From contig JAFMOC010000770.1 of assembly GCA_019802505.1 (NCBI GenBank), forward strand, positions 72,001 to 136,000: a DNA stretch of 64,000 nucleotides. Reading direction: 5' to 3'. The notes beneath the pieces are model-generated. The model was not told the DNA's origin, did no database searches, and saw nothing but the letters and a program-made list of their open reading frames with translations. The position numbers and the translations under genes are program-made. Positions 21,300 to 31,531 of the stretch are shown one piece after another (the first letter of the stretch is position 1; each line of letters starts with the position of its first letter). Origin of the DNA: Corydoras sp. C115. Lineage: Eukaryota; Chordata; Actinopteri; Siluriformes; Callichthyidae.

Positions 21300-22868
21300 T
21301 ATTGTCGTCTACCTTGGGATAAATAATTATGCCAGTAATGCGCTGAAGGGAGCCAGGCACGCAGGTAGCAGAAAATCAGGTTTAAAAAGCAAAAAGTGTG
21401 AGGTACAAATGAAGGGCGATAAAACAAACGAGCACCGAGAACGAGAAACAGTAATAAATTGTGCACAAAATAACAATATAGTATTAACTAAACTAATGAC
21501 AAATGAACGTTAATTAAATCAACAGAACGAAAGAAAACACAGAACAGGTGACAGGTGATCTGTTACATTACCCCCGCCCCGGCTTGGCAGGCGCCCTCCG
21601 GTGGACGCCCTCTGCAGGGGAGGCATGCCGAACGGTCAGGTGGGTGCCCTCGGCGGATCAGGAGTGGGTCACGCCCTCTGACTGCGTGGTCCGGTGGGCG
21701 CCTTCTGACTGTGTGGGCGGATGAGCGCCTTTGGTGGACGCAAAGTGGGCCACGCCCTCTGCGCATGGTAGGAAGCCCTCGCAGAGGGCCCTTGGGCGGG
21801 ACGCGGGACTTGGCGGGAATGCACGCAGGAGGGACCTCGGCGGATTCATAGGCTGGACTTGGCAGGTCGCACGCTGGCAGGAACGCAAGGACCTTGGCGG
21901 GCATGCATGCTGGCTGGACCTCAGCAGATTTGCATGCTGGCAGGACCTTGGCGGGCACGCATGCTGGCGGGACCTTGGCGGGCACGCATGCTGGCAGGAC
22001 CTCGGCGGGTTCGCACGCTGGCAGGACCTTGGCTGGCACGCCTGCTGGCTGAACCTCCGCCGGCACGCACGCTGGGTGTACCTGCGCCTCGGGATCGCCA
22101 TCCTGCACACAGTAGAGGTACACCCCCACCGCAATGCCCAAACACAAAGACACAGACATATCTGACACAGGGAAGACGGACTGGACACACGAGACAGACG
22201 AGACAGGGGGACACACCACGCTCACGCCACATGTATCGACATTTACCCCCCCGAGTGCTGGCTCCGGTAGCGCCCCCTCGCAGCGCGACCCAGACACAGC
22301 ACGGTCCGGTGCGGACGCGTCACGTGACTGCCCCGCAGCGCACGTATCGCGCTCAGCGGCTGCGCAGCGCGCACGCTGCGTCTTGGCACCGCGTCGGCGC
22401 GCTCTGCGTCTGGATCTCGCCACGGCGAGCGTCCGTCCAGAACTCCTCAGAGTTCAGGAGGGTTCGTATGGGCAGAATATGCCCATACAGGTACGACTCG
22501 CCCGCCTCGTCATCGGAAAGCTGAACCAGATCGAGACCTTCCTCAGCGCAGAGCGCCTCGTACCCATACCTCCACATCCACTCATCATCGGAGTCATAAT
22601 ACTCCGACATCTCTCGGATCGAGCCGTCATAGCGGCGCACTCGCGGACACAGCGGAACGCACCACGAGTACGAGGTTACACGGCCCCCGCAAAGAAAAAT
22701 AAAAAAAACAGCTTACCTGGGCTCTGGACTCCCCAAATTGACTGGCTCGTCGTTCTGTCACAGTCGTTGACCTCGGGATAAAGCGGCTGCGCATAGGAAG
22801 CGCAGAGCCGCCGCGCTTTAACGCGCTGAAGGGAGCCAGGCACGCAGGTAGCAGAAAATCAGGTTTAT
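21300..22868 (-). mobile_element. Non-autonomous LTR-like element with Pro/Ala/Val repeat frame
   Basis: A block of about 50 bp (GCGCTGAAGGGAGCCAGGCA onward) is repeated directly at 21338-21382 and 22822-22866, as in the 3' parts of two LTRs. On the minus strand the left boundary of the internal part reads TGTGACA then GA, exactly as after the 5' LTR at 30166. The right boundary has a purine run (GGGGCGGGGGTAA) before TGTAACAG at 21569. Both LTRs look truncated. Between them a frame (22423-21563) encodes about 14 units of a PACVPAKV-like repeat, and 22640-22353 encodes an acidic, Tyr-rich segment starting MRRYDGSIREMSEYYDSDDE. No pol. GC-rich repeats open several frames at once, so coding is unproven. 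Confidence 0.6.
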
Positions 22869-23221
22869 TAAGTAACTGTTGAGCCCAATATACCCTGAGC
22901 TCTTTCCTCAAAGGGTAAGGGTAATTCAGAAGAAGATCCTCCGCTTGTCTTAGCCCTGAATTTTTCTGAGCTGTGCTCCCTTCTTTTTGGCATGACTTGC
23001 AAGGTCATGCCATTTCTTATGTATATCCAGTCCCGATCTACTGGTGGAATTTCAAGCACTTATACGTCATGCTATATCCTCCCATTTCTGTTTTTTCTCT
23101 TTGTAGGTGGAACTTCCATGCGCTTTGTAATATAGTGTCATTTGTTTTTTTTAAACTTTGTCCAGCATTTGGCTTAACTCGCCTTGGGCAAAATTCCTTT
23201 TACGTCCTCTGCTTGCCATGA
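22868..23221 (-). pseudogene. Myb/SANT-like protein of a Harbinger element, broken
   Basis: From ATG near 23221 the minus strand reads MASRGRKRNFAQGELSQMLD, then a stop, then segments with KAHGSSTYKEKKQKWEDIA and KKWHDLASHAKKKG-like spacing, ending in SSELPLPFEERAQGILGS before a TAA near 22868. This is the trihelix Myb/SANT-like domain found in the second protein of PIF/Harbinger transposons, which helps the transposase bind DNA. At least one stop and two frame changes are present. It converges on the transposase remnant at 20020. Confidence 0.7.
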
Positions 23222-23229
23222 TGAATACC

Positions 23230-24400
23230 TTTCACTCAAAAGCACCCATTGGTCACTCATTTATAAGGTTGCTTGGTAAGTAATTTGTGATTGGCTTAGG
23301 CAGTTAATGGGCGGGAATTAGACTTAACGGATATATACACTGGTAAGCACTGCGGGGGCACTCTATCACTCAGACCCGGAGGCAGATACAACATCGGAAC
23401 GCTGAGGATGGCAGACCCGCTGGCCAGCGTGAGTTACTGACGGTGTGCATGAAGTTTTCTTTGTTCTCAATAAATGAGTTGAGACGACCATTTTTGCACA
23501 GGCTCGTTCTTTCTTCCTTTTTCAAAAATCAAAAGATCCAACATGCCCTTCATCTGTAATCGGGTTATATTTCGGACATAGCTTCGGAAGCCCCCCACCT
23601 TAGAACAATAGGGACTGTTGAATTGTATCACAGCTGTTCAAAGGCATTAAATATCAAACAATATCACAGAACTTTTAGGATTACAGAAGTAACAAAAATT
23701 AAAAAAAAAACACATTTTTAAAATTAATATTTTTAAGCATTTTTAATAATTTTCAAGCATTTAGACACCATGCGACCTGTAACGAAAACGAATCATTTAG
23801 TCTGTAAAAGTACATGCTCACTTCCACATTATTTCTCACAATATTTCACGTCTAGCACAACAGAAATAATATTATAGTTGATATTTTGCTTGTGAATTTG
23901 TTTAACAATGTTAATTCATTTTAATATATTTTGTACAAACACTACATAATGGTACAAATATATACACAGTACATTTGTTTATTGCTCCAGGAGTACTGAA
24001 TGGTGTTCTGACCCCAAACAAGGACATTTATATACCATATAAATTATTGTGTTAATGATTTTTTTTTGTGTAGTTAATGTACTCACTCAGTAATTACTCA
24101 GTAATCACTCAGTAATTATATTTCATTTCAATTCTGTAGAATAATAATTTTATTTCGTTACTAATCTTTCTTCCTGCCATTTTCCTCCCCCAACGATTCT
24201 CAAACAAAGAAACAAGCAGATGGGCTGAAAGTTTCACAACAGGAGCAAATATAAAATCTGCATCATAACTGCAAACGTTTGGGAAGAAAATACAACCACG
24301 CAAGTGTTAATCATCAATGCTTCGATTTATTATGATTCACAGCTCATTTATATAGGTAGATGGAAAAAAAACAGAATACAAAACCAGGTCATTCTTCCCA
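23230..24400. other. No gene; possible LTR-like stretch at 23330-23520
   Basis: 23330-23520 has TATATAC, a GC-rich middle and CAATAAATGAG, an order like a promoter plus poly(A) signal of an old LTR, but no second copy is here. The rest is AT-rich with a short ACTCAGTAATTACTCAGTAA repeat near 24084-24120. Confidence 0.3.
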
Positions 24401-24411
24401 CAGACTCACAG

Positions 24412-24534
24412 CACCGTAAAGTCCTTCGTGATAACATCCAGGGAATCACTAAGCCCGCTATCCGCCGTCTGGCTCGTCGCGGTGGAGTCAAGTGGATCTC
24501 CAGTCCGATCTACGAGGAGACCCGTAACAGTTAA
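24412..24534 (+). pseudogene. Histone H4 fragment with intact 3' stem-loop
   Basis: Encodes H4 residues about 18-55 (HRKVLRDNIQGITKPAIRRL, then ARRGGVK, YEETR), then Asn-Ser-stop. The N-terminal tail and everything after residue 55 are missing. Two changes (WISSPIY for RISGLIY) show decay. The stop is followed directly by a normal-looking histone 3' leader to the stem-loop, so an internal deletion removed the second half of the gene. Confidence 0.88.
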
Positions 24535-24568
24535 ACCACTTTGATTCTCACAAACTCACAAACCAAAC

Positions 24569-24584
24569 GGCTCTTTTAAGAGCC
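24569..24584 (+). terminator. Histone 3' stem-loop behind the H4 fragment
   Basis: GGCTCTTTTAAGAGCC, identical to the loop behind H2A at 16042. Confidence 0.9.
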
Positions 24585-24589
24585 ACCCA

Positions 24590-25252
24590 CGTGTTCCTAA
24601 AAAGAGCTTGACAAATACAAACGATATAAATTATATTGGTAAAATAGTTCCAAAAGTTCTTAAATATCGTTAAACCAGTGAGGAGATATTTAATATTGGT
24701 CTGTCTTTTAAACATTGTGATTATATTGAAGACACAAAATAAAACTTATTTTACAAAAATTTACTTTACCTTTAAACCATATTCCTGGATATAATGTATT
24801 TTGGACGTTTAAATTATTTAAACTTAATTTAAACCATTCCATGTTCCATAAATCAACTAGCCACTTATTTTCTTTTTACAAATCAGGTAAAAGGAAGTGA
24901 AGTGTAAATAAAGCAGTGTTTTAAAGGAACAAAAGGGTGTCCTGGACCACATGCCGAATGTTCCCGTACTCGTTCCCTCATTCACTACCCACTGCAAAGC
25001 TAAAGTTTCTACAGAATATTTGTTTGTTGTTTTAATTTGAAATAATATCCTAAAATATGAACAGTTTTTTGTATCTGGTTGTTATAAAAAACAGTTGTAG
25101 TGCATTACGTCTGTAGATACTAGTGGTTTAGAACACCTCTTTCGAAGCTTTCTAAAAGAACAATGGAGACGGTTTAAGATTTGAATCATAGCTGTAGAAC
25201 ATGAGAGGAGAACATGCTAAAACACCATGCCTCCTACATATATTTTTATTAC
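24590..25252. other. No gene seen
   Basis: AT-rich spacer. Confidence 0.4.
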
Positions 25253-25255
25253 TAT

Positions 25256-25390
25256 TATTATTGGTGGTTTAGTGTTTAGCCTGTTCTCCTCTCAGCGCTG
25301 GGGAACGCTGAGGTTTTAATCTCAATCTGGGGGGAGTTTGTATGTTCGAGTATAGGTGTCCGCATAGGTGTCCTCCAGCTTCCCTAGTAT
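25256..25390 (+). repeat. Mermaid-like SINE head
   Basis: TGGTGGTTTAGTGTTTAGCC head and TCAATCTGGGGGGAGTTTGT body; a near copy is at 29302-29385. Confidence 0.65.
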
Positions 25391-25394
25391 GGTG

Positions 25395-26010
25395 TCTGTG
25401 CTGAGAACCCAAAGAACACGAAGAGTTCCAAGATAAAGTTTCTTTATTCATTCGCTAGAACACAAATTTATGGTTCTCAAAATCAAATTCACAGCGTCAT
25501 GAACCGGTTAATTGACATTGGAACCCGTTTGGGAGAACCTAGAGCATATGCCTGTTAAGACTCGATTTGGGAACGTATTTTCACTTAGTACAAGACTTTC
25601 TTAAGAGTTCTTTACATTATAGTTTCTGAATGATGTCAGAATATTAGATGTGAATGTCGCAGAACTGCCAGAGAACCATTTACACGGAACTTTAAAGAGC
25701 GTATGGGGTTAACTAAACACACACACACACTCAGTATACACACTTAGGGTTACATGTTGTGGAGGAGTCATCTCATGAGGGCTGTAGAACCCGTATGTAG
25801 GGTTCATGTGTGATGATGATGAGCAGAACCGAATTGGAACCCTGATGTAAATTTAAATGTAGTGTTCTGTATAGAAAAAAACCCAGACGTGAAAACAAAG
25901 ATGGATGCAGAAAGTTTTATTCAGATGATAAAGATCTTTAAGGATCAACACAGTGAGATCACCATTCAGATCATCAGAACCGCAGATCTTTAGAGAATCC
26001 TCAGTTTCAA
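25395..26010. other. 3' flank of the Ly6 gene
   Basis: Non-coding. 25790-26010 is repeated with small changes at 29400-29560 behind the broken Ly6 copy, so the duplication unit includes this flank. Confidence 0.5.
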
Positions 26011-26011
26011 C

Positions 26012-26470
26012 TCAATGTCGATCCATGGAAAATGGATATGCACTGCGCCTCTTCCTATTCTGCTGATTACAGAGGTCGGTTCCGCAGCAGTTCATACCTT
26101 TCATACAGGACGTTGCACGAATGCATCCGGCATCAAACCCTGAGAACATCAAGAGGTTCTAATTAAGTACATACACCAGAATGTCAGTGGACTCCACCCA
26201 GTTCCACCTGGGAGAACATGCTCACCTGCATAAGCCTTGTAACCATAACAGGAGTTCTTGCTGGAACCACACGTCACTACATCACACTTCCCAGTGTACT
26301 CTTCACACTGCAGACACCTTATCGCAGAACCTGAAGATGGAGGAACATCAGAACATTCTCAACATCACCTGCCGAGGGTTGGGGATGACATCATCAGAAA
26401 AAGCTCCGCATCACTCACCTTCCGTCAGGAGCAGGGCAAGTACCAGTGTCAGCTGTAGAACCTTCATCAT
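26012..26470 (-). CDS. Ly6/uPAR three-finger protein, secreted, 94 residues
   Basis: Three coding exons on the minus strand, 26470-26419, 26330-26226 and 26139-26012, all with GT-AG borders and phase-1 joins, preceded by a non-coding exon ending at 26548 (donor AAG/GTGAGT). Exon 1 encodes a signal peptide (MMKVLQLTLVLALLLTEG). The mature part has the ten cysteines of a three-finger Ly6/uPAR domain: the CxxC start (IRCLQC), then KC, TC, SCY, GC, SC and the closing CCGTDLCN. After the last Cys-Asn comes a basic run (RKRRS) and a short tail with no hydrophobic anchor signal, so it is probably secreted rather than GPI-linked. Ligand or receptor unknown; related fish proteins include toxin-like and SLURP-like modulators. 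Broken copies lie at 29560 and 33458 and a diverged paralogue at 40026. Confidence 0.87.
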
Positions 26471-26629
26471 TCTGGAACATACCGGGTGAAGAACATTAGG
26501 TCCGGAGAACAGTTCCTACGTCAGTAGTTCCAGATCATCAGACTCACCTTCAGTTCTAGACTCTCACAACTTCGTGAATGTTCCTCTCTCGCAGAAGGTC
26601 TGAGTTCCACTGCTCGCTTAATCTCGGTT

Positions 26630-26636
26630 CTTTATA
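26630..26636 (-). promoter_or_regulatory. TATA box of the Ly6 gene
   Basis: TATAAAG on the minus strand inside the palindrome GGTTCTATAAAGAACC. A start near 26605 gives a 58-base non-coding exon 1 (to 26548). Confidence 0.75.
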
Positions 26637-26859
26637 GAACCCTGAAAGCTCTCTCCACCTTCAGGGTCATGTGACCTCGTCATCTGTTTACATTTAGAAT
26701 AAACATCCTGAACTCTTAAAGAACCACATAATTATGGAGACATTCTAATTTATGTACTTTGAGGTCAGTTCACCTGCTAATAGAACTCCAACGTTCTGTG
26801 ATTGTCAGAGAGCAACACATTAGAACATGGAGTAAATTCAGAAGTTCCAGAGCATCAGA

Positions 26860-27110
26860 CTCATCATCAGTTCTAGACTCTCACACCATCGTTAAGGTTC
26901 CTCTCCCGCAGAAGTCCTGCGTTCCACCGCTTCATCTCGGTTCTTTATAGAACCCTGAAAGCTCCTCCACCCTCAGGGTCATGTGACCTCATCTGTTTAC
27001 ATTTAGAACAAACATCCTGATCTCTAAACGAGGCTTATGATTCTGGAGACTTTCTACTTTGTGTGCTTTGATGAAAGAATTCCAATGTTCTGTAATTAAG
27101 ATCTAGAACT
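26860..27110 (-). repeat. Tandem copy of the Ly6 promoter and first exon
   Basis: Closely repeats 26548-26780, including the TATA box (TATAAAG, 26943-26949) and the CTTTCAGGGTTC phrase. The splice donor is changed to GATGATGAGT, so exon 1 of this copy would not splice the same way. Confidence 0.7.
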
Positions 27111-27114
27111 TTAG

Positions 27115-27910
27115 TTCTTGTTGGAATCAAAACATCAGAATAAACATCACATGACATCATTAGACAGGAACCTTCATTCGAAGTGTCTTGACAAGGATTA
27201 GAACCTAATGTTTTGGGTTAGAACACGGGGTCGGTCATGATGCCTGAACTCTGGAACAGTGAGGGTTTAAGAACCACAGGGTTCGACACCCCAAACACTT
27301 CTGACGGGCTCGTTGCGGTCCTCTTGGACTGCCTGTGTCTACGTTTAGAACGTGTGTTTTTTAAGCATCACTGTATTTTATGACATTCTGCTTTGATAAA
27401 GAACGTGTTGATGTTCCACTGAAGCGGTGCATCATGTGAAACTTTTTTGTGCACCTCACTTTTTAACTTAGGGAAACGTTCTTAATGTGTTCCAGAGCAA
27501 ATTTACTTTCATCATCTTTGGAACATCAAACAATTTACCCAGAACACGGAACCATCGGTTCTCTGGCTGAGCATCAGATTGAACAAATAGGTTGATCACA
27601 TGACCTCATTTTGCAGAAACAGAACACGAGGTTGGAGTCGGATCCCTGATAAAGTAACCCTGGAACATCAAGGGTTAGGGGCCATGCTTAAGGGTGGACA
27701 TCGAGTGTCCCTACATAGTGAGGGTTAGTGAGGATGGAGTTCACTTCTTTCCCACAAGCCTGCGACGGTCCCGTCTCAAACTCAAAACGTTACCCTTTTA
27801 GGAACACTTGCTCACGGACACTTTTCAAAGAAGTCTCACAGCGACCTCGTCAGTGCCGCATCGGAACATCGATTCCATGAACCTATAAAATAAAGCACGT
27901 TAATCAGAAC
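27115..27910. other. No gene seen
   Basis: Non-coding; shares short phrases with the Ly6 flanks but no exon. Confidence 0.4.
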
Positions 27911-27914
27911 ACTG

Positions 27915-28309
27915 AATTGCTGCACGTGTGAAACCCACTGTGTACGGGTCCTGCTCTGTGTCAGACCGGAAAGCGTTGCAGAGGGTGGTGAAAGCCGCCC
28001 AGCGCATCACCAGATCACCACTTCCTACCATAGAGGACATCTACACAAAGCGGTGTCTGAAAAGGGCTGGAAAAATACTCAAGGAACCCAGTCACCCTGC
28101 AAACGGACTCTTTTCTCTTCTGCCCTCTGGGAGGCGCTACAGGAGCTTAAGGACTAAGACCACCAGGTACCGGAACAGCTTTTTCCCCACAGCTGTCACA
28201 CTCCTGAACTCTGCCTCCTGATTTCCGGACCATATTGACTCACATCAATAATATATGGACTCATACAACATCCACAATATTTAGTTATTTTCATTATCTG
28301 TACCACTCA

Positions 28310-28344
<35 letters not shown>

Positions 28345-28955
28345 TATTCATATATATATGTTCATAGCTGTATATTTCATATTATAATATGTACATTACA
28401 TCTGTATATTCCACTAGTCTGTACATCATAGCTGTATATTTCATATTTATAATCTGTATATTCACATCTGTATATTCCACTAGTCTGTACATCATAGCTG
28501 TATATTTCATATTTATAATCTGTATATTCACATCTGTATATTCCACTAGTCTGTACATCATAGCTGTATATTTCATATTTATAATCTGTATATTCACATC
28601 TGTATATTCACATCTGTATATTCCACTAGTCTGTACATCATAGCTGTATATTTCATATTTATAATCTGTATATTCACATCTGTATATTCCACTAGTCTGT
28701 ACATCATAGCTGTATATTTCATATTTATAATCTGTATATTCACATCTGTATATTCCACTAGTCTGTACATCATAGCTGTATATTTCATATTTCATATTAT
28801 AATCTGTACATTCACATCTGTATATATTACTTACCACTTGTATATATTTATATATCTGCAATAGCACTTCTGGATGGATGCAAACTGTATTTCGTTGTTC
28901 ATATTGAGCAATGACAATAAAGTTGAATTCTATTCTATTCTATTCTATTCTAGAA
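27915..28955 (+). mobile_element. LINE 3' end with 66-bp minisatellite and ATTCT tail
   Basis: 27928-28221 encodes the C-terminal end of a fish pol-like LINE protein (ALQRVVKAAQRITRSPLPTI, then LFSLLPSGRRYRSLRTKTTR). The 3' untranslated part holds a (TA) run at 28314-28340 and a tandem array, and closes with ACAATAAAGTTGAATTCTAT followed by ATTCT repeats at 28930-28953, the usual end of this family. The element is 5' truncated. Confidence 0.85.
28390..28800 (+). repeat. 66-bp minisatellite, about six units
   Basis: Unit starts CATCTGTATATTCCACTAGT and ends ATAATCTGTATATTCA. Because 66 is a multiple of three, it opens long frames on both strands; these are not genes. Confidence 0.93.
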
Positions 28956-29031
28956 CCAGAACATCCACAGTGTGCAAAAGACTCCTGACACATCAGAATC
29001 AAGAATAAAAAATAAACTCACATGGAACTGG

Positions 29032-29034
<3 letters not shown>

Positions 29035-29095
<61 letters not shown>

Positions 29096-29385
29096 AATTT
29101 GCAATTTGGAGGATTAAATTTACGCGGAATCCATGTTTTTGGACTGTGGGATGAAACCGATGAACCCGGAGGAAACCCACGTTGACACGGAGAACATGCA
29201 GACTCCACCCAGATTGGGATTCAAACCGTGAATCCCCAATGCTGAGAGGAGAACATGCTAAACCACCGTGCCTCCCGCATATATTTTTATTACTATTATT
29301 ATTGGTGGCTTAGTGTTTAGCCTGTTCTCCTCTTAGCGCTGGGGAACCAGGTTTGAATCTCAATCTGGAAGGAGTTTGTATGTAC
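29035..29385. repeat. (CA)n run and SINE fragments
   Basis: (CA) at 29035-29093 inside a minus SINE (29095-29275), then a plus SINE head at 29302-29385. Confidence 0.75.
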
Positions 29386-29399
29386 ATTCATTTGTAATG

Positions 29400-29777
29400 A
29401 TGATGAGCAGAACCGAATTGGAACCCTGATGTAGATTTAAATGTAGTGTTCTGTGTAGAACAAAAACCCACACATGAAGACAAAGATGGATTTAAGAATC
29501 AACACAGTGAGAACCCAATCATCAGAACCGCAGATCTTTAGAGAATCCTCAGTTTCAACTCAACCTGGATTTATAAGAAATGGATATGCACTGCGCCTCT
29601 TCCTGGTCTGCTGATTACAGAGGCCGGTTCCACAGCAGTTCATACCTTTCATTCAGGACATTGCACGGATGCATCCGGCATCAAACCCTGAGAACATCAA
29701 GAGGTTCTAATTCAGTACATACAACAGAAAGTCAGTGGACTCCACCCAGTTCCACCAGAGAGAACATGCTCACCTGC
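29400..29777 (-). pseudogene. Ly6 copy broken by a stop and by an LTR insertion
   Basis: Matches the 3' flank and last exon of the Ly6 gene at 26012 (last exon 29687 to about 29560, same acceptor phrase). Within it the codon after Thr/Met-Ser is TGA where the intact gene has Cys, removing the end of the domain including CCGTDLCN. The sequence continues up the intron to GCTCACCTG, the donor end of exon 2, and then stops at base 29777, where an LTR begins. The rest of exon 2, the signal exon and the promoter are gone. Confidence 0.82.
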
Positions 29778-30166
29778 TGTCAGGGTTGGGAGTGCCAGGC
29801 CACTCACCCTTGTTTTTTTTCTCGGTGTTTTGGCCGTTTAGGGCTCCCGTAGGTAGAGCCCATCCGCTTGAGCTGGGATTGGGTCCTACCTGATCACATG
29901 TGGTCTGCTGACTACACTTAAAGCGCGCATTCGCCCTGAGCCAGCAGGCCTGCATTGTGTGTATACGTTTGTATGTGTATGCATATACATGTGTTATGTC
30001 GGGTGTTTTGTGTTGTGTGTTTTGCTCCCGGCACGACCCGTGCCTTCATTATTTTCATTATTAAACCGCCTCTTTGTTTGGTTACCTGCTCGCCTGGCTC
30101 GCTTCTTTCTCCACACCGCACCGCGCTGCGCCGCCATCGGACGGACTGCGCCGCCCGATTGTGACA
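29778..30166 (+). repeat. 5' LTR (389 bp)
   Basis: Starts TGTCAGGGTTGGGAG and ends TTGTGACA. Holds a CTTAAAG box at 29917-29923 and ATTAAA at 30059. The region 29870-30113 matches 32423-32694. Confidence 0.85.
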
Positions 30167-30168
30167 GA

Positions 30169-30179
30169 AGTGCTGACCT
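30169..30179 (+). other. Predicted self-primer binding site
   Basis: AGTGCTGACCT, 2 nt after the LTR. Complementary at 10 of 11 positions to AGGCCAGCACT in the 3' LTR (32499-32509), which lies 29 bp after a CTTAAAG box (32470). The 5' LTR version (29946) has decayed further. Confidence 0.6.
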
Positions 30180-31531
30180 CCAACCCCGGCGAAGTCCAGG
30201 TGTCCTCATCCGGGTAAGCGCCCCTTATTTCTATATTTCTCCATGGCCGCGTACCCCGGCTTTTGGTCAATTCCGGCTGTTGGAACGCGTTAGCGGTGTT
30301 AGCATCGGTGCTAGCCCACCATTAGCCACCTCTTTCGGCTGCAGCTTCGGCTACTTTATCTCGGCGCTAGCCCCGCCAGTAGTCACTTCTTCGGCTGCAG
30401 CACCGGCTCTATTAATTCGGCGCTAGCCTCGCCATTAGTCGCGTTGTTTGGCTGCAGCACCGGCTGTATTAGCTCTGCGTTAGCCCCGCCGCTAGCCTAG
30501 TCCCCGGCTGTAGCATCCCGGCTACTTTAACCCGGCGCTAGCCCCGCCAATAGCCCGACTGCAGCAATCGGCTCCTTTAGCTTGGTGCTAGCCCTGCCAT
30601 TTAATTTCTGCTGAAGTGCTCGCTCCCCGGAGGTTGGAGGAGGTTTTTCTCGCTGCCAGGTACCCGCTGCGCGATCCTGCGCACGATCCTCCGTGCGAGT
30701 CCCCCGACTCCACGGATCACCCGCTCCGTGAGTTTTTTCTCGCCGCCAAGAATCCACCACGCAAACCTCGGCGCGTTTCTCCGCGCGATTCCCCGGGCGT
30801 GCCTCCTGGCTCCACAGATCACCCGCTCCGCGAGCTATTCCTCGCCGCCAGGAGTCCATAGTCCATACTCCTGGCAACTCGCAGGGCGGATCCGGACCGA
30901 GGTTCCGCCCTGCGAGTTGCCCTGTGCTGGCAGTGAGCCGCGGGCCATCAGTGAGCCATGGCATGCCATCTGTGAGCCGCTCTGCCCACGTATTGAGCCG
31001 CACCGGGCCGCTCACCGCTCTCCACTCGCCATCAGCGAGTCCTCGCTCGCCAGAGCGTTTCCCCGTTCGTCGTCCGTAACCCGCTGGTCACCGCCAGTGC
31101 TCCGCCGGCCGTCGCCGGCCTGCAGCTCCACGGGCCGTCCTGCTCCGCCGGGAATCCGCCTTGTAAGCAGCCGCGCGCCATCAGCGTCCCACCGTGTCCC
31201 ACGAGCATTTCTCCGCTCGCCGTCCGTAAGCAGTCGCTCACAGCCAGCGTTCCGCCGCTGGTCATCGGTAGGCCGCCCCGCGGGCCGTCCCACTTCGACG
31301 GTAATCCGTCCTGGGATCCGCCGTACGCCGTGAGCAACCCGCGTCGCATGGTCAGCATACCATTCCACGCTGTGCGCGAGGTGCTGGTCACCCCGCTCAG
31401 CGCCACCAGCTGATCCGTGCCGTGCCGCCAGCGATCCACGCCGCGCCTCCTACACGTCTTGCAGGGTTCGGGGCATCGAGCCGGGCAACGGTTGCCGGTC
31501 TGCGTCGGTCGCGTCCAGTCCCGAGCCATCC

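Noticed and set aside
21563..22524. Plus-strand frames opposite the PACVPAKV repeats
   Set aside because: Shadow frames of the same repeats; no boundary with LTR signals on that strand.
22741..22756. Self-priming site for the 21.3-kb element
   Set aside because: The expected 12 bases after the LTR (ACGACGAGCCAG on minus) have only a weak partner in the remaining LTR; the LTR is too truncated to decide.
28390..28800. Regularly spaced repeats considered as a CRISPR-like array
   Set aside because: Units are directly adjacent without unique spacers, and the genome is a vertebrate's.
28382..28867. Frame of 161 codons with Tyr-rich repeats
   Set aside because: Period of 66 bp without stops in a LINE 3' end; no start context, no known protein.
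30200..31530. Arg/Pro-rich frames of 110-200 codons in the 29.8-kb element
   Set aside because: Several frames are open at once in GC-rich DNA, with no start context, domain or conserved end.
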